From NCBI RefSeq assembly GCF_900129505.1, contig NZ_LT670818.1:5241001-5305000 (forward strand): 64,000 nucleotides of DNA. Direction: 5' to 3'. The first letter of the stretch is position 1; each line of letters opens with the position of its first letter. Under the pieces are notes generated by a model that worked only from the letters and a program-made list of their open reading frames with translations, was not told where the DNA came from and made no database searches. The translations under genes were made by a program, and so were the position numbers. Source of the stretch: Bradyrhizobium erythrophlei (lineage in GTDB: Bacteria; Pseudomonadota; Alphaproteobacteria; Rhizobiales; Xanthobacteraceae). Below, piece after piece: positions 17,710 to 28,010 of this stretch.

Positions 17710-20700
17710 TTGGCAGGTGGCGGAAGCGGCCCAACTCAGCGCGATGGCGGGCGCCCACTTGATGGGCGAGGCCAGCAGTCGACGCGATCTTCTTGGCTCG
17801 ACGCTCTTGGGGATAGCAGCCGTCAAGTCTTATCGGAAGACGGTGACCTCCTCTTATGCAGAATATCGTATCGAGGCACCGATGGCGGACGCAGAGCCGT
17901 GCTGGCGGTGTTGCCCGCCTCCGAAAGCCCGCGCGCTGCCACGCTCGATCGACTCGCTCACGAATACAGCTTGAAGGATGAGCTGGACGGTACCTGGGCG
18001 GTGCGGCCGCTCGAGTTCGGGCGCAATGGCAGTCAGCACATGTTGGTGCTCGAGGATCCTGGCGGCGAGCCGCTCGATGGGCTGCTCGGCGCGCCTCTGG
18101 AGCTGGGACGCTTCTTGCGCCTCGCCATCGGCATCGCCACCGCCCTGGGTAAGGCGCACCAGCGCGGCCTGGTCCACAAGGACCTCAAGCCGGCGCATAT
18201 CCTGGTGAACCGCGCGACCGGAGAAGTCAGGCTTACCGGGTTCGGCATCGCCTCGCGCCTGCTCCGCGAGCGGCAGGCGCCCGAGCCGCCCGAGACCATT
18301 GCAGGCACGCTCGCCTATATGGCCCCCGAGCAGACCGGACGCATGAACCGCTCGATCGACGCCCGCAGCGATCTCTACGCGCTCGGCGTCACGCTGTACC
18401 AGATGCTCACCGGCTCACTACCTTTCACCGCGGCCGATCCCATGGATTGGATCCACTGTCATATCGCCAGAAAGCCAGTGCCGCCAAGCGAGCGGCTGGA
18501 GAATGTTCCGGCCCCGGTCTCGGCCATCATCATGAAACTGCTCGCCAAGACCGCCGAGGAGCGATATCAGACGGCGGCTGGCGTGGCGAGTGATCTGCGG
18601 CGCTGCCTGGCCCAATGGGAAGCCCAGGATTACATCAACGACTTCCCGCTCGGCCGAAAGGACACGCCGGACCGGCTGCGGTTGCCGGAGAAGCTATACG
18701 GGCGGGCGCGCGACCTCGACACCTTACTCGGCGGCTTCGATCGCGTCATCAAGAGCGGCGCGCCGGAGCTGGTGCTAGTCTCGGGATACTCCGGGATCGG
18801 CAAGTCCTCGGTCGTCAATGAACTGCACAAGATGCTCGTTCCGCCCCGTGGGCTTTTCGCGTCGGGCAAGTTCGACCAGTACAAGCGCGACATTCCTTAT
18901 GCGACGCTGGCCCAGGCTTTTCACAGCCTTGTTCGGCCTCTCCTCGGGAAGAGCGATACCGAGCTTGGCGGTTGGCGCGACGCCCTTCTGGAGACGCTGG
19001 GCCCGAACGGCCGGCTCATGACCGATCTCGTTCCCGAGCTGAAGCTCATCATCGGTGACCAGCCGCCCGTCCCTGAGCTTCCGCCGCAGGACGCGCAGCG
19101 ACGTTTCCAGCTGGTGTTTCGGCGGTTTATCGGCGTGTTCGCCCGGCCGGAACATCCGCTGGCGCTCTTCCTCGACGATCTTCAATGGCTCGACGCGGCG
19201 ACGCTCGACCTGCTCGAGGATCTCTTGACCCCGTCGGATCTGCAGCACTTCATGCTGATCGGCGCATATCGCGATAACGAAGTCGATGCCGCCCATCCGC
19301 TGAGGCAGAAGCTCGATGCCTTGAAGAACGCCGGCGCCAAGGTGGCGGAGATCACGCTGGCGCCGCTCGCCCAGGAGCACCTCGGGCAGCTGATCGCGGA
19401 CGCGCTTCGCTGCGAGCCGGAGCGCGCGGCGTCGCTCGCGCAACTGGTGCGCGAGAAGACGGGCGGAAATCCGTTCTTCGCCATTCAGTTCGTCTCTTCG
19501 CTCGCCGAAGAGGGAATGCTCGTCTTCGACCATGATGCCGCGCGCTGGTCATGGGATCTCGATCGCATTCACGCCAAGGGTTACACCGACAACGTCGTGG
19601 ACCTCATGGTCGGGAAGCTCACCCGCCTGCCGGCGGACACGCAGAATGCGTTGCGGCACCTGGCCTGCCTCGGAAACAGCGCCGAGATCACGAGGCTTTC
19701 GATCGTCCTCGATAGGTCGCAGGAACTGGTTGACGCGGCTCTGTGGCCGGCCGTGCATCAGGAATTGGTCGAGCGCCTGGCGGGCGCCTACCGGTTCGCC
19801 CACGATCGCGTTCAGGAAGCCGCCTATTCGTTGATCCCGGAGGAGCTGCGCGGCGAGGCGCACCTTCGGATAGGGAGGCGGCTCGCGGCGCACATCCCTC
19901 CCGAGAAGCGGGAAGAGGCAATCTTCGACATCGTTAGTCAGCTCGACCGCGGCGCGTCGTTGATCACCTCCCGAGACGAGCGCGAGCAGCTGGCCCAGCT
20001 CAATCTGCTCGCGGGTAAGCGCGCCAAGGCGTCTACAGCATACGCCTCAGCGTTGACATATCTGGTCACCGGCGCGACGCTGCTGCCGGAAGACTCCTGG
20101 GAGTGCCGCCACGAGTTTACCTTCGAGCTGGAACTGCTCCGGGCCGAATGCGAGTTTCTCACCGGTGCGATGGCCACCGCGGACGAGCGGTTGAAAGGGC
20201 TTTCCACCCGCGCCGCAAATACAATGGAACGCGCCTCGGTTGCCTGCCTACACATCGATCTGTACACGACTCTCGCTCAGAGCAGCCGCGCCATTGCCGT
20301 CGGGCTCGACTATCTCCGGCATCTGGGTATCGAATGGTCGCCGCACCCGACAGACGAGGATGTGCGACGTGAATACGATCGGATATGGTCGCGGCTCGGG
20401 AGCGGCTCGATCGAGGATATGCTTGAGCTGCCGTTGATGACTGATCCAGCATCCCTGGCGACGATTGACGTTCTGACGAAGGTTGCGCCAGCTGCATTCA
20501 CGCTTATGGAAGCAAATTTTCATGCCCTCGCCATATGCTGGGCGGCGAATCTCAGCCTCGAGCGTGGTAACAGCGACGGTTCGTGCGACATCTATGTGAG
20601 GCTTGGCTTCATCGCGGGTGACCGATTCGGCGATTACAAGGCCGGATCTCGCTTCGGTAAGGTCGGGTGCGAGCTGGTCGAACGACGCGGGTTGAAGCGT

Positions 20701-23313
20701 TTCCAAGCCCGGACCTATATGTTGTTCGCGCATTTCCTGATCCCATATACGCAGCACGTCCGGGCTGCACGTGATCTCCTGCATCGTGGATTCGAAGTCG
20801 CGAACAAGATCGGCGACCTCATGTTTGTGGGGTGGTACAGCGGCTTGTATCTAATCGAGAATCTTCTGGCATCGGGAGATCCGCTCAGCGAGGTGCAGCG
20901 CGAGGCCGAGCGTGGTCTCGCTTTTGCGCAGAAGGCGCAGTTGGTACACGTCGCTTCCATCACCCGATCGCACCTCGAGCTCGTCCGGACGCTGCGCGGC
21001 TTGACGCGGAAATTTGGCTCCTTCGACGATGAAGAGTTCGGCGACGCGCGGTTCGCCAAAAACCCGAACTCAGCGTTTGCCGAGTGGCTGTACAGGATTC
21101 GAAAGGTGCAGGCGCACTTTCATGCCGGCGACTATTCCTCGGCCATCGAGGCGGCAACGAGGGCGCAACGGCATACGGCGTCGGGGTATATTTACCAGGT
21201 CGCCGATCTTCGCTTCTACAGCGCTTTGTCGCATGCCGCAGTTTGTGACACCGCCGACCAGCGGGAAGCGCATTTCGCAGCGCTGTCCGCCCATCACCGG
21301 CAACTCGAGATCTGGGCCGAGCAATGCCCGGAGAACTTCGAAAACCGCGCCGCGCTGGTCGGAGCCGAGATCGCTCGCCTGGAAGGCCGTGACGTCGATG
21401 CTATGCGGCTCTATCAACAGGGCATCCGCTCTGCCCGCGTCAATAGCTTCGTCCAAAACGAGGCGCTCGCCTACGAACTTGCTGCGCGCTTCTACGCGGC
21501 CCGTGGCTTCGATGAAATAGCGCATCTCTACCTGCGAAACGCCCGGTACGGCTACCTGCGGTGGGGAGCCGATGGCAAGGTGCGGCAGCTCGATGAGATG
21601 TATCCGCAGCTCCGGAAGGACGAGCCAACGCCCGCTCCAACGAGCACGATCGGGGCGCCCGTCGAACATCTCGATCTCGCGACCGTGCTCAACGTCTCAC
21701 GGGCCGTCTCCGGCGAGATCGTCCTGGAAAAGCTGATCGACATGCTCATGCGCACGGCCATCGAACAGGCGGGTGCCGAGCGAGGTCTGTTGATCATTCT
21801 TGGCGCGGCTGAGCCCCGGATCGGGGCAGAAGCGACGACGAGTGGCGACACGGTTGTCGTGCAGCAGCGGGATCAGCCCATGACCGCGGCCGTCCTACCG
21901 GAGACGGTGGTCCATTTTGTCCTGCGCACGCGCGATAGCGTCATTCTCGACGACGCCGTGGCCCAGCCCACGTTTGCCGAGGATCCCTATTTCCGTGAGC
22001 GCCAAGCGCGGTCCGTTCTCTGCCTGCCCTTAATCACCCAGGCCAGGGTCATCGGCGTGCTCTACCTCGAGAACAACCTGAGCCCCGGGGTCTTCGCACC
22101 GAGCCGGATGCCGGTGCTGAAGCTGCTTGCCTCGCAGGCGGCGATCGCGCTGGAGAATGCTCGTTTGTACCGCGACCTCGCAGAACGCGAAGCGAAGATC
22201 CGGCGCCTGGTAGATGCCAACATCATCGGAATCTTCCTCTGGGAGCGAGAAGGTCGGCTTCTCGAGGCGAATGACACGTTTCTCCGCATGGTGGGATATG
22301 ACCGCAAGGATCTCGTGTCGGGGCGCGTGCCCTGGACGGACCTGACGCCGCCGGACTCGTTCGACCGCACGGCGCGCGCCAAGGTGGAAATAGATATGAC
22401 TGGGATCGCCCAACCCTTCGAGAAAGAGTACCTCCGCAAGGACGGCAGCCGTATTCCCGTGCTGATCAGCTCCGCCGCCTTCGACGAACAAGGAGACCAG
22501 GGCGTCGCGTTCGTGCTCGATTTGACCGAGCGCAAGCGGGCGGAAGCCGAGGCCCGCGAGAGCGAACGGCGCCATGGCGAGATGCAAGTGGAACTGGCGC
22601 ACGCGAACCGGGTCGCAACGATGGGCCAGCTCACAGCCTCGATCGCCCATGAAGTGAAACAGCCCATCACTTCGAGCGTCCTCGGCGCTCAGGCCGCCCT
22701 GCGCTGGCTGAATCGACAACCGCCGGATATGGAGGAGGTGCGGCAGGCACTCGCTCGCATCATTGACGCCGGCACTCGGGCGGGCGACATCGTCGACCGG
22801 ATCCATGGCCTCGTAAAAAAGGTACCGTCGCGGAAGGATTGCGTGGACATCAACGCAGCCATCCGCGAGGTGATTGAGCTCACCCGAGGCGAAGCCCTGA
22901 AGAACGGCGTTTCAGTGCACACAGAACTCGCGGCCGGCTTGCCGCTCATCGAAGGAGACCGCGTCCAATTGCAGCAAGTGGTCCTCAACCTCATTGTTAA
23001 CGCGGTCCAGGCCATGGACGCGATCACGGATGAAGTCCGAGAGGTGCTCATCACCACCGATCCGGCGGAATCGAATGGCGTGCTCGTTGCGGTGAAGGAT
23101 TTGGGGTCGGGCTTTTCCCCGGAAAGTCTCGAGCGTATTTTCGACCCCTTCTACTCGACCAAGCCCGGCGGTTTGGGCATGGGGCTGTCAATCTGTCGTT
23201 CGATTATCGAGGCTCACGGGGGACGATTGTGGGCGAGCGCGAACGTGCCTCGTGGGGCTATCGTTCAATTCGCCGTGCCCGCCTTCGCGGATCACGTATT
23301 GATGAGGTGCTGA
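17710..23313 (+). CDS. giant hybrid sensor: pseudokinase - AAA ATPase - GAF - PAS - histidine kinase
   Basis: The longest frame gives 1,867 residues. Domains in order: Ser/Thr-kinase-like (about 55-315), ATPase of the AAA_16 type (about 335-600; Walker A GYSGIGKSS at 359-367, Walker B LALFLDDLQWLD), a long TPR-like helical region (about 750-1300), GAF (about 1330-1485), PAS (about 1495-1620), and HisKA (His1647 in SIAHEVKQP) with HATPase (N box LNLIVNAVQAM, G box DLGSGFSPESL at 1797, GLGMGLSI). The kinase part is degenerate: HKDLKPAHIL replaces HRDxKPxN, TGFG replaces DFG, and the usual VAIK Lys is missing. It is probably cytoplasmic and phosphorylates an unlinked response regulator. The TTG at 17710 is only the earliest possible start. 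Confidence 0.85.
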   Translation: MAGGGSGPTQRDGGRPLDGRGQQSTRSSWLDALGDSSRQVLSEDGDLLLCRISYRGTDGGRRAVLAVLPASESPRAATLDRLAHEYSLKDELDGTWAVRPLEFGRNGSQHMLVLEDPGGEPLDGLLGAPLELGRFLRLAIGIATALGKAHQRGLVHKDLKPAHILVNRATGEVRLTGFGIASRLLRERQAPEPPETIAGTLAYMAPEQTGRMNRSIDARSDLYALGVTLYQMLTGSLPFTAADPMDWIHCHIARKPVPPSERLENVPAPVSAIIMKLLAKTAEERYQTAAGVASDLRRCLAQWEAQDYINDFPLGRKDTPDRLRLPEKLYGRARDLDTLLGGFDRVIKSGAPELVLVSGYSGIGKSSVVNELHKMLVPPRGLFASGKFDQYKRDIPYATLAQAFHSLVRPLLGKSDTELGGWRDALLETLGPNGRLMTDLVPELKLIIGDQPPVPELPPQDAQRRFQLVFRRFIGVFARPEHPLALFLDDLQWLDAATLDLLEDLLTPSDLQHFMLIGAYRDNEVDAAHPLRQKLDALKNAGAKVAEITLAPLAQEHLGQLIADALRCEPERAASLAQLVREKTGGNPFFAIQFVSSLAEEGMLVFDHDAARWSWDLDRIHAKGYTDNVVDLMVGKLTRLPADTQNALRHLACLGNSAEITRLSIVLDRSQELVDAALWPAVHQELVERLAGAYRFAHDRVQEAAYSLIPEELRGEAHLRIGRRLAAHIPPEKREEAIFDIVSQLDRGASLITSRDEREQLAQLNLLAGKRAKASTAYASALTYLVTGATLLPEDSWECRHEFTFELELLRAECEFLTGAMATADERLKGLSTRAANTMERASVACLHIDLYTTLAQSSRAIAVGLDYLRHLGIEWSPHPTDEDVRREYDRIWSRLGSGSIEDMLELPLMTDPASLATIDVLTKVAPAAFTLMEANFHALAICWAANLSLERGNSDGSCDIYVRLGFIAGDRFGDYKAGSRFGKVGCELVERRGLKRFQARTYMLFAHFLIPYTQHVRAARDLLHRGFEVANKIGDLMFVGWYSGLYLIENLLASGDPLSEVQREAERGLAFAQKAQLVHVASITRSHLELVRTLRGLTRKFGSFDDEEFGDARFAKNPNSAFAEWLYRIRKVQAHFHAGDYSSAIEAATRAQRHTASGYIYQVADLRFYSALSHAAVCDTADQREAHFAALSAHHRQLEIWAEQCPENFENRAALVGAEIARLEGRDVDAMRLYQQGIRSARVNSFVQNEALAYELAARFYAARGFDEIAHLYLRNARYGYLRWGADGKVRQLDEMYPQLRKDEPTPAPTSTIGAPVEHLDLATVLNVSRAVSGEIVLEKLIDMLMRTAIEQAGAERGLLIILGAAEPRIGAEATTSGDTVVVQQRDQPMTAAVLPETVVHFVLRTRDSVILDDAVAQPTFAEDPYFRERQARSVLCLPLITQARVIGVLYLENNLSPGVFAPSRMPVLKLLASQAAIALENARLYRDLAEREAKIRRLVDANIIGIFLWEREGRLLEANDTFLRMVGYDRKDLVSGRVPWTDLTPPDSFDRTARAKVEIDMTGIAQPFEKEYLRKDGSRIPVLISSAAFDEQGDQGVAFVLDLTERKRAEAEARESERRHGEMQVELAHANRVATMGQLTASIAHEVKQPITSSVLGAQAALRWLNRQPPDMEEVRQALARIIDAGTRAGDIVDRIHGLVKKVPSRKDCVDINAAIREVIELTRGEALKNGVSVHTELAAGLPLIEGDRVQLQQVVLNLIVNAVQAMDAITDEVREVLITTDPAESNGVLVAVKDLGSGFSPESLERIFDPFYSTKPGGLGMGLSICRSIIEAHGGRLWASANVPRGAIVQFAVPAFADHVLMRC

Positions 23314-23426
23314 GACCGTCACGCGGCGACATATGCAGCCAGCCAGTTAAATTAAACGTCGCCGCAGTTAAATGATGCTCGGCTGCGCACAACGCTCCGA
23401 GGTCAGTTCGGCGTCAATCGCATCAT

Positions 23427-23948
23427 TTTAGACTGTCGGCCGCCACTTCCGGTCTTCCCTCGGAAACGGACTGTGAGGAGCAAGTCGCCGAGATCTCCGG
23501 CAAACTCATGGCCTGGCACAAGGCTGACGAATGCAGCCGGCGTCTCGCCAGGATTCCTGGCATCGGCCCGATCGGCGCGGCGTTGCTGATGATGAAGACC
23601 CCGGCGCCGGAGCTATTCCGATCGGGGCGCCAGTTCGCAGCCTGGATCGGATTGACGCCGAGGGACCATTCAACAGCCGGCAAGGTCAAGCTCGGCGTCA
23701 TCACGCGAGCTGGCGATGAAGCTTTGCGCGCCGTGCTGGTGTCGGGGGCAACCGCCGTAATTAGGCATGCCGTTGGCCGCAAAGGACGCGCGTCGCCCTG
23801 GCTCATCGACCTTCTCAAGCGCAAGCCGCCGAAGCTGGCTGCCGTAGCGTTGGCCAACAAATTGGCCCGCATCGCATGGAAACTGATGGTCACAGGCGAA
23901 AACTACGCGGCGACATCCACGCCTATTGCTTCGGCGGCCGCGGTGTAA
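23427..23948 (+). pseudogene. IS110-family transposase, C-terminal remnant
   Basis: The frame contains the IS116/IS110/IS902 C-terminal domain: RLARIPGIGPIGAALL, FAAWIGLTPRDHSTAGK, GITRAGDEALR-like and ANKLARIAWKLM. The N-terminal DEDD catalytic half is missing; upstream codons continue only to about EEQVAEISGKLMAWHKADE. It cannot transpose by itself. Confidence 0.85.
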
Positions 23949-24324
23949 GAATCAGCCAGACACGGGGAGTAACCTAACCGCAACCGTGCTGAGCCGATGT
24001 CAGAACTTGCAAGGTGACGAGCAGATGGTGTGATCGATCGATCCTAGACGCGAGACACCCCGTGGACCCCACTGGCCGCAAAGGTCGCCGGCGTGTCTGG
24101 AACTCGCGTCGCGGAAACCATCTTGGCCAGCGTTCGTATGCGAGGGCGCCAACAGGCCGGACATATGGACGCAAGCGATCTGATCAAATCATTGCAACGA
24201 CAGCCTTGCGAGGAGGGGGCCGTCCACATATGGGGTCCCGACGCCGATTGGCAAGCCAAGCTTTTGATCTATCAAGCGATGGAGGGGTCAATCTTAGACG
24301 CTTATTTACACCTTGTGCACGTGG
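23949..24324. other. stretch without recognised genes
   Basis: A plus-strand frame from 24164 reads MDASDLIKSLQRQPCEEGA and continues to about 24310, where it meets intron debris. It may be the start of a gene cut by the intron remnant, but no family is recognised. Confidence 0.35.
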
Positions 24325-24700
24325 AGACGCTCTTTGCGCGGAACCTGGGAGGTCTCATCCATGCCCGGACTCGTGTGCCGGGCCGGCTTGGGAAGGCGAC
24401 AAGCCGCACGCCGAGCATGTGTACGTGGATGAGAAGTCGGATGAGGCCATAGTACTTGCGAAGCGACTGAACAAAGGGAGGCAACTCCCGGCGGAAGTCG
24501 TGGAGGGAAGGGCCTCACTCAAGGGGAACAGCCGTCAGGCGGCCGCGGTTCGGACACTGAGCCGAAATGCCGCGTCGATCCGAATGATGGCTGCACGGCG
24601 GGCGACGAGCGTGACTACATCGTTCGTTGCACGACGTCTGACCCGAGGGAGGAGCCCGGTGCGTTAGCAGCGCACGCCGGGATCTGTGCGGGTTGCGCCT
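24325..24700 (+). mobile_element. collapsed group II intron remnant
   Basis: Bases 24325-24600 resemble the end of the RNA scaffold and the N-terminus of the maturase of the intact intron at 25414-27496 (KSDEAIV, PAEVVEGRASLKGNSRQAA versus that intron's KSDSGIV, PVAEPVEPRPGTKGNADQQS). The rest of the maturase is missing, and the sequence jumps to a 34-base domain V (24652-24685, gagcccgg...ccgggatct) followed by tgtgcgg. An internal deletion of about 1.3 kb has therefore removed the reverse transcriptase while keeping the ribozyme core. Confidence 0.72.
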
Positions 24701-24881
24701 TGCAAGCGCGTTGAAGTCTGCCGTCTGCGATGACGGCCGCGGCAAAGCCTAGCAAGCAGCCGCGAACCGAGTCTTGCGTGGCGTCCGGTAACGGCCGTTG
24801 CGAAGCGTAGACAGGGAGGTTGTAGGCCGGAACGACAGTGAACGGGAACATAGCCCCGAAATCGATCGTGATCGGAGTAGC

Positions 24882-25229
24882 CGACCCTACACAATCACTT
24901 TCCCTGCCAGACAATTCCCGCCGGTGGACGCCTTTTGGTCGGTGACTATGTATGATGGCAAAAGCCAATTTCTGATCGAAAACCCAATCAACCGCTATCT
25001 GATCAATTCGCCGATGTTGCCGGGCATGAAGAAGAACGCGGACGGCTCATTAACCCTCTATATCCAGAACAAATCACCAGGCGCCGACAAGGAGTCCAAC
25101 TGGCTGCCGGCTCCGGATGGCCCGATCTACCTGGTGATGCGGCTCTATTGGCCGAAGACCGAAGCACCTTCGGTATTGCCCGCTGGCAATGGCACCTGGA
25201 AGCCGCCGGCCATCGCGGTGGCGAACTAG
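24882..25229 (+). pseudogene. DUF1214 domain C-terminal fragment
   Basis: The frame encodes RPYTITFPARQFPPVDAFWS, then VTMYDGKSQFLIENPINRY and ends LVMRLYWPKTEAPSVLPAGN plus twelve residues. This is the C-terminal half of a DUF1254/DUF1214 protein. Family members are about 450 residues and usually exported; here everything upstream is replaced by intron debris. It ends before a hairpin at 25238. A separate intact DUF1214 gene lies at 61369. Confidence 0.78.
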
Positions 25230-25237
25230 CACTCATA

Positions 25238-25271
25238 CCGGCCGCCGTCATGGCGCGGATGACGCGGCCGG
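25238..25271 (+). terminator. hairpin after the DUF1214 fragment
   Basis: ccggccgccgtcat and atgacgcggccgg form a 13-bp stem with one bulged base and a 7-base loop, 8 bases after the stop codon. Only a weak T-stretch (cgctttgttg) follows. Confidence 0.55.
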
Positions 25272-25413
25272 CGCTTTGTTGCGATTCGCAGGCCGAGACC
25301 GGATTCCATGTATCCAGATACGCCATCCGTCAGTCAGCTATCGCACGTCATTTCGCAGGCCGCGGCGCCCGCTGCCGCGTTTCCATTTCAAAATTGTGGA
25401 ATGTCTGTTGCGG

Positions 25414-27496
25414 GTGTGCGCCGTGACAAGGCGGCGCTTTCCAGTGGGTGCGAACCCCACCCAGCAACCGCTCCAGCGGGAAGCAATCGGAGCAGTCATG
25501 GAGGCAACGAAGTGGCTGAAGCCTTCGATTAGCGTGTCACGAATTGGTGACGGCGCGAGTGTGCAGGCCGTAACGCGAGTGAGTGCGCCGGGAGACTGGC
25601 AAGGAGTATGTGGTGAAAGTCCACTGCGATGAGGGAGTAGCAATCCACGTCGGCCCCGATCTGTGCGCAGGCGTCCGCGAGGACGTCGGCGAAGCGTCAG
25701 TAGGGGAGCGTATAGGCCAGCCATTGAGCCGCGAAATCGTTAGCAACCCGGGTGCCGACGTTGTTCACTTGACGGAAGGCAAAAATCGGCAGGCGCGCTA
25801 CTGCGATCGCCTGTCGGACCCGGCGTGGTCTGAGACCCTGGCATGTACGGACGCTCCTTGCGCGGGAACCGGGAGATCTCTGGATCGGCCGTAGGCCCTG
25901 TTGGGTTGGATGGTCCGTAGCGGGAAGGTGAGGAGCCGTAGCCGTTGATGCACGATTCAGAGAAGTCTGACTCCGGCATAGTAGTGTCGAAGCCGACGAA
26001 CAAAACCGGGCGACCCGTGGCGGAGCCGGTTGAGCCAAGGCCGGGGACCAAGGGGAACGCGGATCAGCAAAGCACGCACCGGGCGCAGAGCCGGGCTCGC
26101 GTGATCCAGGCGCTCGGCCGCGTACGGCAAGCCGCAAGGCAGAGGAAGAAGGAACAGTTCACCGCGCTCCTCCACCATATCAGTACCGATACGCTCCGGA
26201 CGGCGTTCTACGCGCTCAAACGTAAAGCCGCCCTCGGCGTGGATGGTGTGACATGGCACGACTACGAGGCGGATCTCGAACTCAGGATCGAGGATCTGCA
26301 TGGACGGGTCCACCGAGGAGCCTATCGGCCGCAACCATCCCGCCGGGCCTACATAGACAAGGCGGATGGAAAACAACGGCCGTTAGCGATCGCCGCGCTC
26401 GAGGATAAGATCGTCCAGGGCGCGACCGTCATGGTGCTCAATGCTATCTACGAAGGCGACTTCGTCGGCTTCTCTTATGGGTTCCGACCCGGACGAGGAC
26501 CGCATGATGCGTTGGACGCACTTTCGACAGCGATCAAAACAAGAAAGGTGAACTGGATACTTGACGCCGACATCCGGAACTTCTTTGGGGCTGTTAGCCA
26601 AGACTGGCTAGTTCGCTTCCTTGAACATCGGATCGGTGACAAGCGCATCATCCGCCTCATCCAGAAATGGCTGAGAGCGGGCATACTCGAAGACGGGGTC
26701 GTGACAGTCGATGACCGGGGAACTGGCCAAGGCTCGGTGGTCTCGCCGATCCTAGCCAACATTTACCTGCATTACTGCTTCGACCTCTGGGCTGAGCGCT
26801 GGAGACGGCAGGAGGCCCGGGGCGATATGATCGTCGTGCGATATGCCGACGATCTGGTTGTCGGCTTCGAGCATGAGGGCGACGCACGTCGCCTCCTTGA
26901 TGCGATGCATGACAGGCTCGGGGAATTTGCACTGTCGCTCCATCCGGACAAGACGCGCTTGATTGAGTTCGGCCGCTTTGCTGCGAACGATCGCAAGCTG
27001 CGTGGGCTTGGAAAGCCGGAAACCTTCGCGTTCCTGGGTTTCACATTCATTTGTGGTCGATCTCGCCGCGGCAACTTCCAGCTTCAACGGAAGACCCGAC
27101 GCGACCGCATGCGGCGGAAGCTCGGGGATATCAAGGCGGAGCTACTGCGCAGGATGCATCAGCCGATTCCAGAGCAAGGGAAATGGCTGAGGCAGGTCGT
27201 GGCTGGCCACTTCGCCTACTACGCGGTTCCGACAAACAGTCGGGCGCTCTCGGCGTTCCGGCATTATGTGACCGATCTCTGGCGACGAACGCTTCGGCGG
27301 CGCAGTCAGAAAGATGGGTTCACATGGGAACGCATGACGAAGTTGGTCGCCGACTGGCTTCCCCCGCCGCGCATCCTTCATCCTTGGCCCGACGATCGCT
27401 TTGACGTCAGACACCCAAGGTAGGAGCCGGATGCCTTAGTCGGGCGAGTCCGGATCTGTGCGGGGGGCGGCCAGTAATGGCCGTCCCTACCGCGAT
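25414..27496 (+). mobile_element. complete group II intron with encoded maturase
   Basis: The 5' end matches the consensus (GTGTGCG at 25414). About 530 bases of structured non-coding scaffold precede the reverse-transcriptase gene. Domain V is the 34-base hairpin at 27424-27457 (gagccgga...tccggatct), directly after the maturase stop. Domain VI is the hairpin at about 27460-27493 (gcggggggcggcca / tggccgtccc-ta-ccgc) with an unpaired ta that can hold the branch A. The 3' end is about 27496 (…cgcgat). Similar sequence after the remnant's domain V suggests a longer 3' extension is possible. The 5' exon ends tctgttgcgg; no interrupted gene was recognised. Confidence 0.82.
25948..27423 (+). CDS. 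group II intron reverse transcriptase / maturase
   Basis: This 491-residue protein has all reverse-transcriptase blocks: ALGVDGVTW (block 1), YRPQPSRRAYIDKADGKQRP, FSYGFRPGRGPHDAL, the DADIRNFFGAV palm motif, GTGQGSVVSPILANIYL, the catalytic YADD in VVRYADDLVVGF, and FLGFTF. A maturase X domain follows (GHFAYYAVPTNSRAL ... VTDLWRRTLRRRSQ). There is no C-terminal HNH endonuclease; it ends shortly after PPPRILHPWPDDRFDVRHPR. It would splice its own intron and promote retrohoming. An in-frame TTG precedes the ATG by one codon. Confidence 0.93.
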   Translation: MHDSEKSDSGIVVSKPTNKTGRPVAEPVEPRPGTKGNADQQSTHRAQSRARVIQALGRVRQAARQRKKEQFTALLHHISTDTLRTAFYALKRKAALGVDGVTWHDYEADLELRIEDLHGRVHRGAYRPQPSRRAYIDKADGKQRPLAIAALEDKIVQGATVMVLNAIYEGDFVGFSYGFRPGRGPHDALDALSTAIKTRKVNWILDADIRNFFGAVSQDWLVRFLEHRIGDKRIIRLIQKWLRAGILEDGVVTVDDRGTGQGSVVSPILANIYLHYCFDLWAERWRRQEARGDMIVVRYADDLVVGFEHEGDARRLLDAMHDRLGEFALSLHPDKTRLIEFGRFAANDRKLRGLGKPETFAFLGFTFICGRSRRGNFQLQRKTRRDRMRRKLGDIKAELLRRMHQPIPEQGKWLRQVVAGHFAYYAVPTNSRALSAFRHYVTDLWRRTLRRRSQKDGFTWERMTKLVADWLPPPRILHPWPDDRFDVRHPR

Positions 27497-27942
27497 ACGC
27501 TGAGCAATCCTCGAAAAGGACAATGCACAGGCCAACCCGACAACCCTTTCGGGGAAGGCTGATACGGTTGGGAGAAGCAGAGCGAAGAGTACGCCCAGCC
27601 GCTGCGCCGGGGTAGTGGCGACAGCATGTACACAAGGAAAAGCGCAGCGCATTCCGAAGGGCACTGCGGCTTGCTATGCAAGGGCATAGATAAATCTGCT
27701 TCTCACTTACGCCTTAGCCGTCCAGCGACCCAATGAAAGCAACCCGTTAGGCTTCTGTTGCGACATCGTCAAATCAGTGTTAGGCAGCGTCTTATCGCAT
27801 CTGGCCTGGCAATCGCGCACCGCTTCGACGCGATAGAGCGGGCCGCCACCCCTGGGGAGGCGGTAATATCCAGCGCAGCCATCTCGTTCATCGCCCATGA
27901 CAGCAAGACCTCTGGGCGGGCGAGAGCACTCGAGCGCATGTT
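27497..27942. other. non-coding stretch between the intron and the regulon
   Basis: No convincing gene is seen. Bases 27497-27690 look like an intron-associated 3' extension. A frame at 27758-27952 (RLIASGLAIAHRFDAIERAA) has no recognisable family and runs into the first operator. Confidence 0.4.
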
Positions 27943-28010
27943 CTATCGATAGATAGAGATTGACAGAGTTCAGCAGGAGTCGTATTAAACAACGATCTAT
28001 CGATAGATAG
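27943..28010 (+). promoter_or_regulatory. promoter bracketed by two CTATCGATAGATAG operators
   Basis: Identical copies of CTATCGATAGATAG lie at 27943-27956 and 27997-28010. Between them is a near-consensus sigma70 promoter: TTGACA at 27960-27965, 17 bases, TATTAA at 27983-27988. A repressor on either site would block RNA polymerase. It points to the PEP-mutase-family gene at 28161. The same design occurs at 31493, 38097 and 39186. Confidence 0.8.

Noticed and set aside
25583..25894. 103-residue plus-strand frame
   Set aside because: It falls within the structured RNA part of the group II intron.
27758..27952. Short plus-strand frame before the first operator pair
   Set aside because: It ends inside the operator, has no recognised family and no ribosome-binding site.
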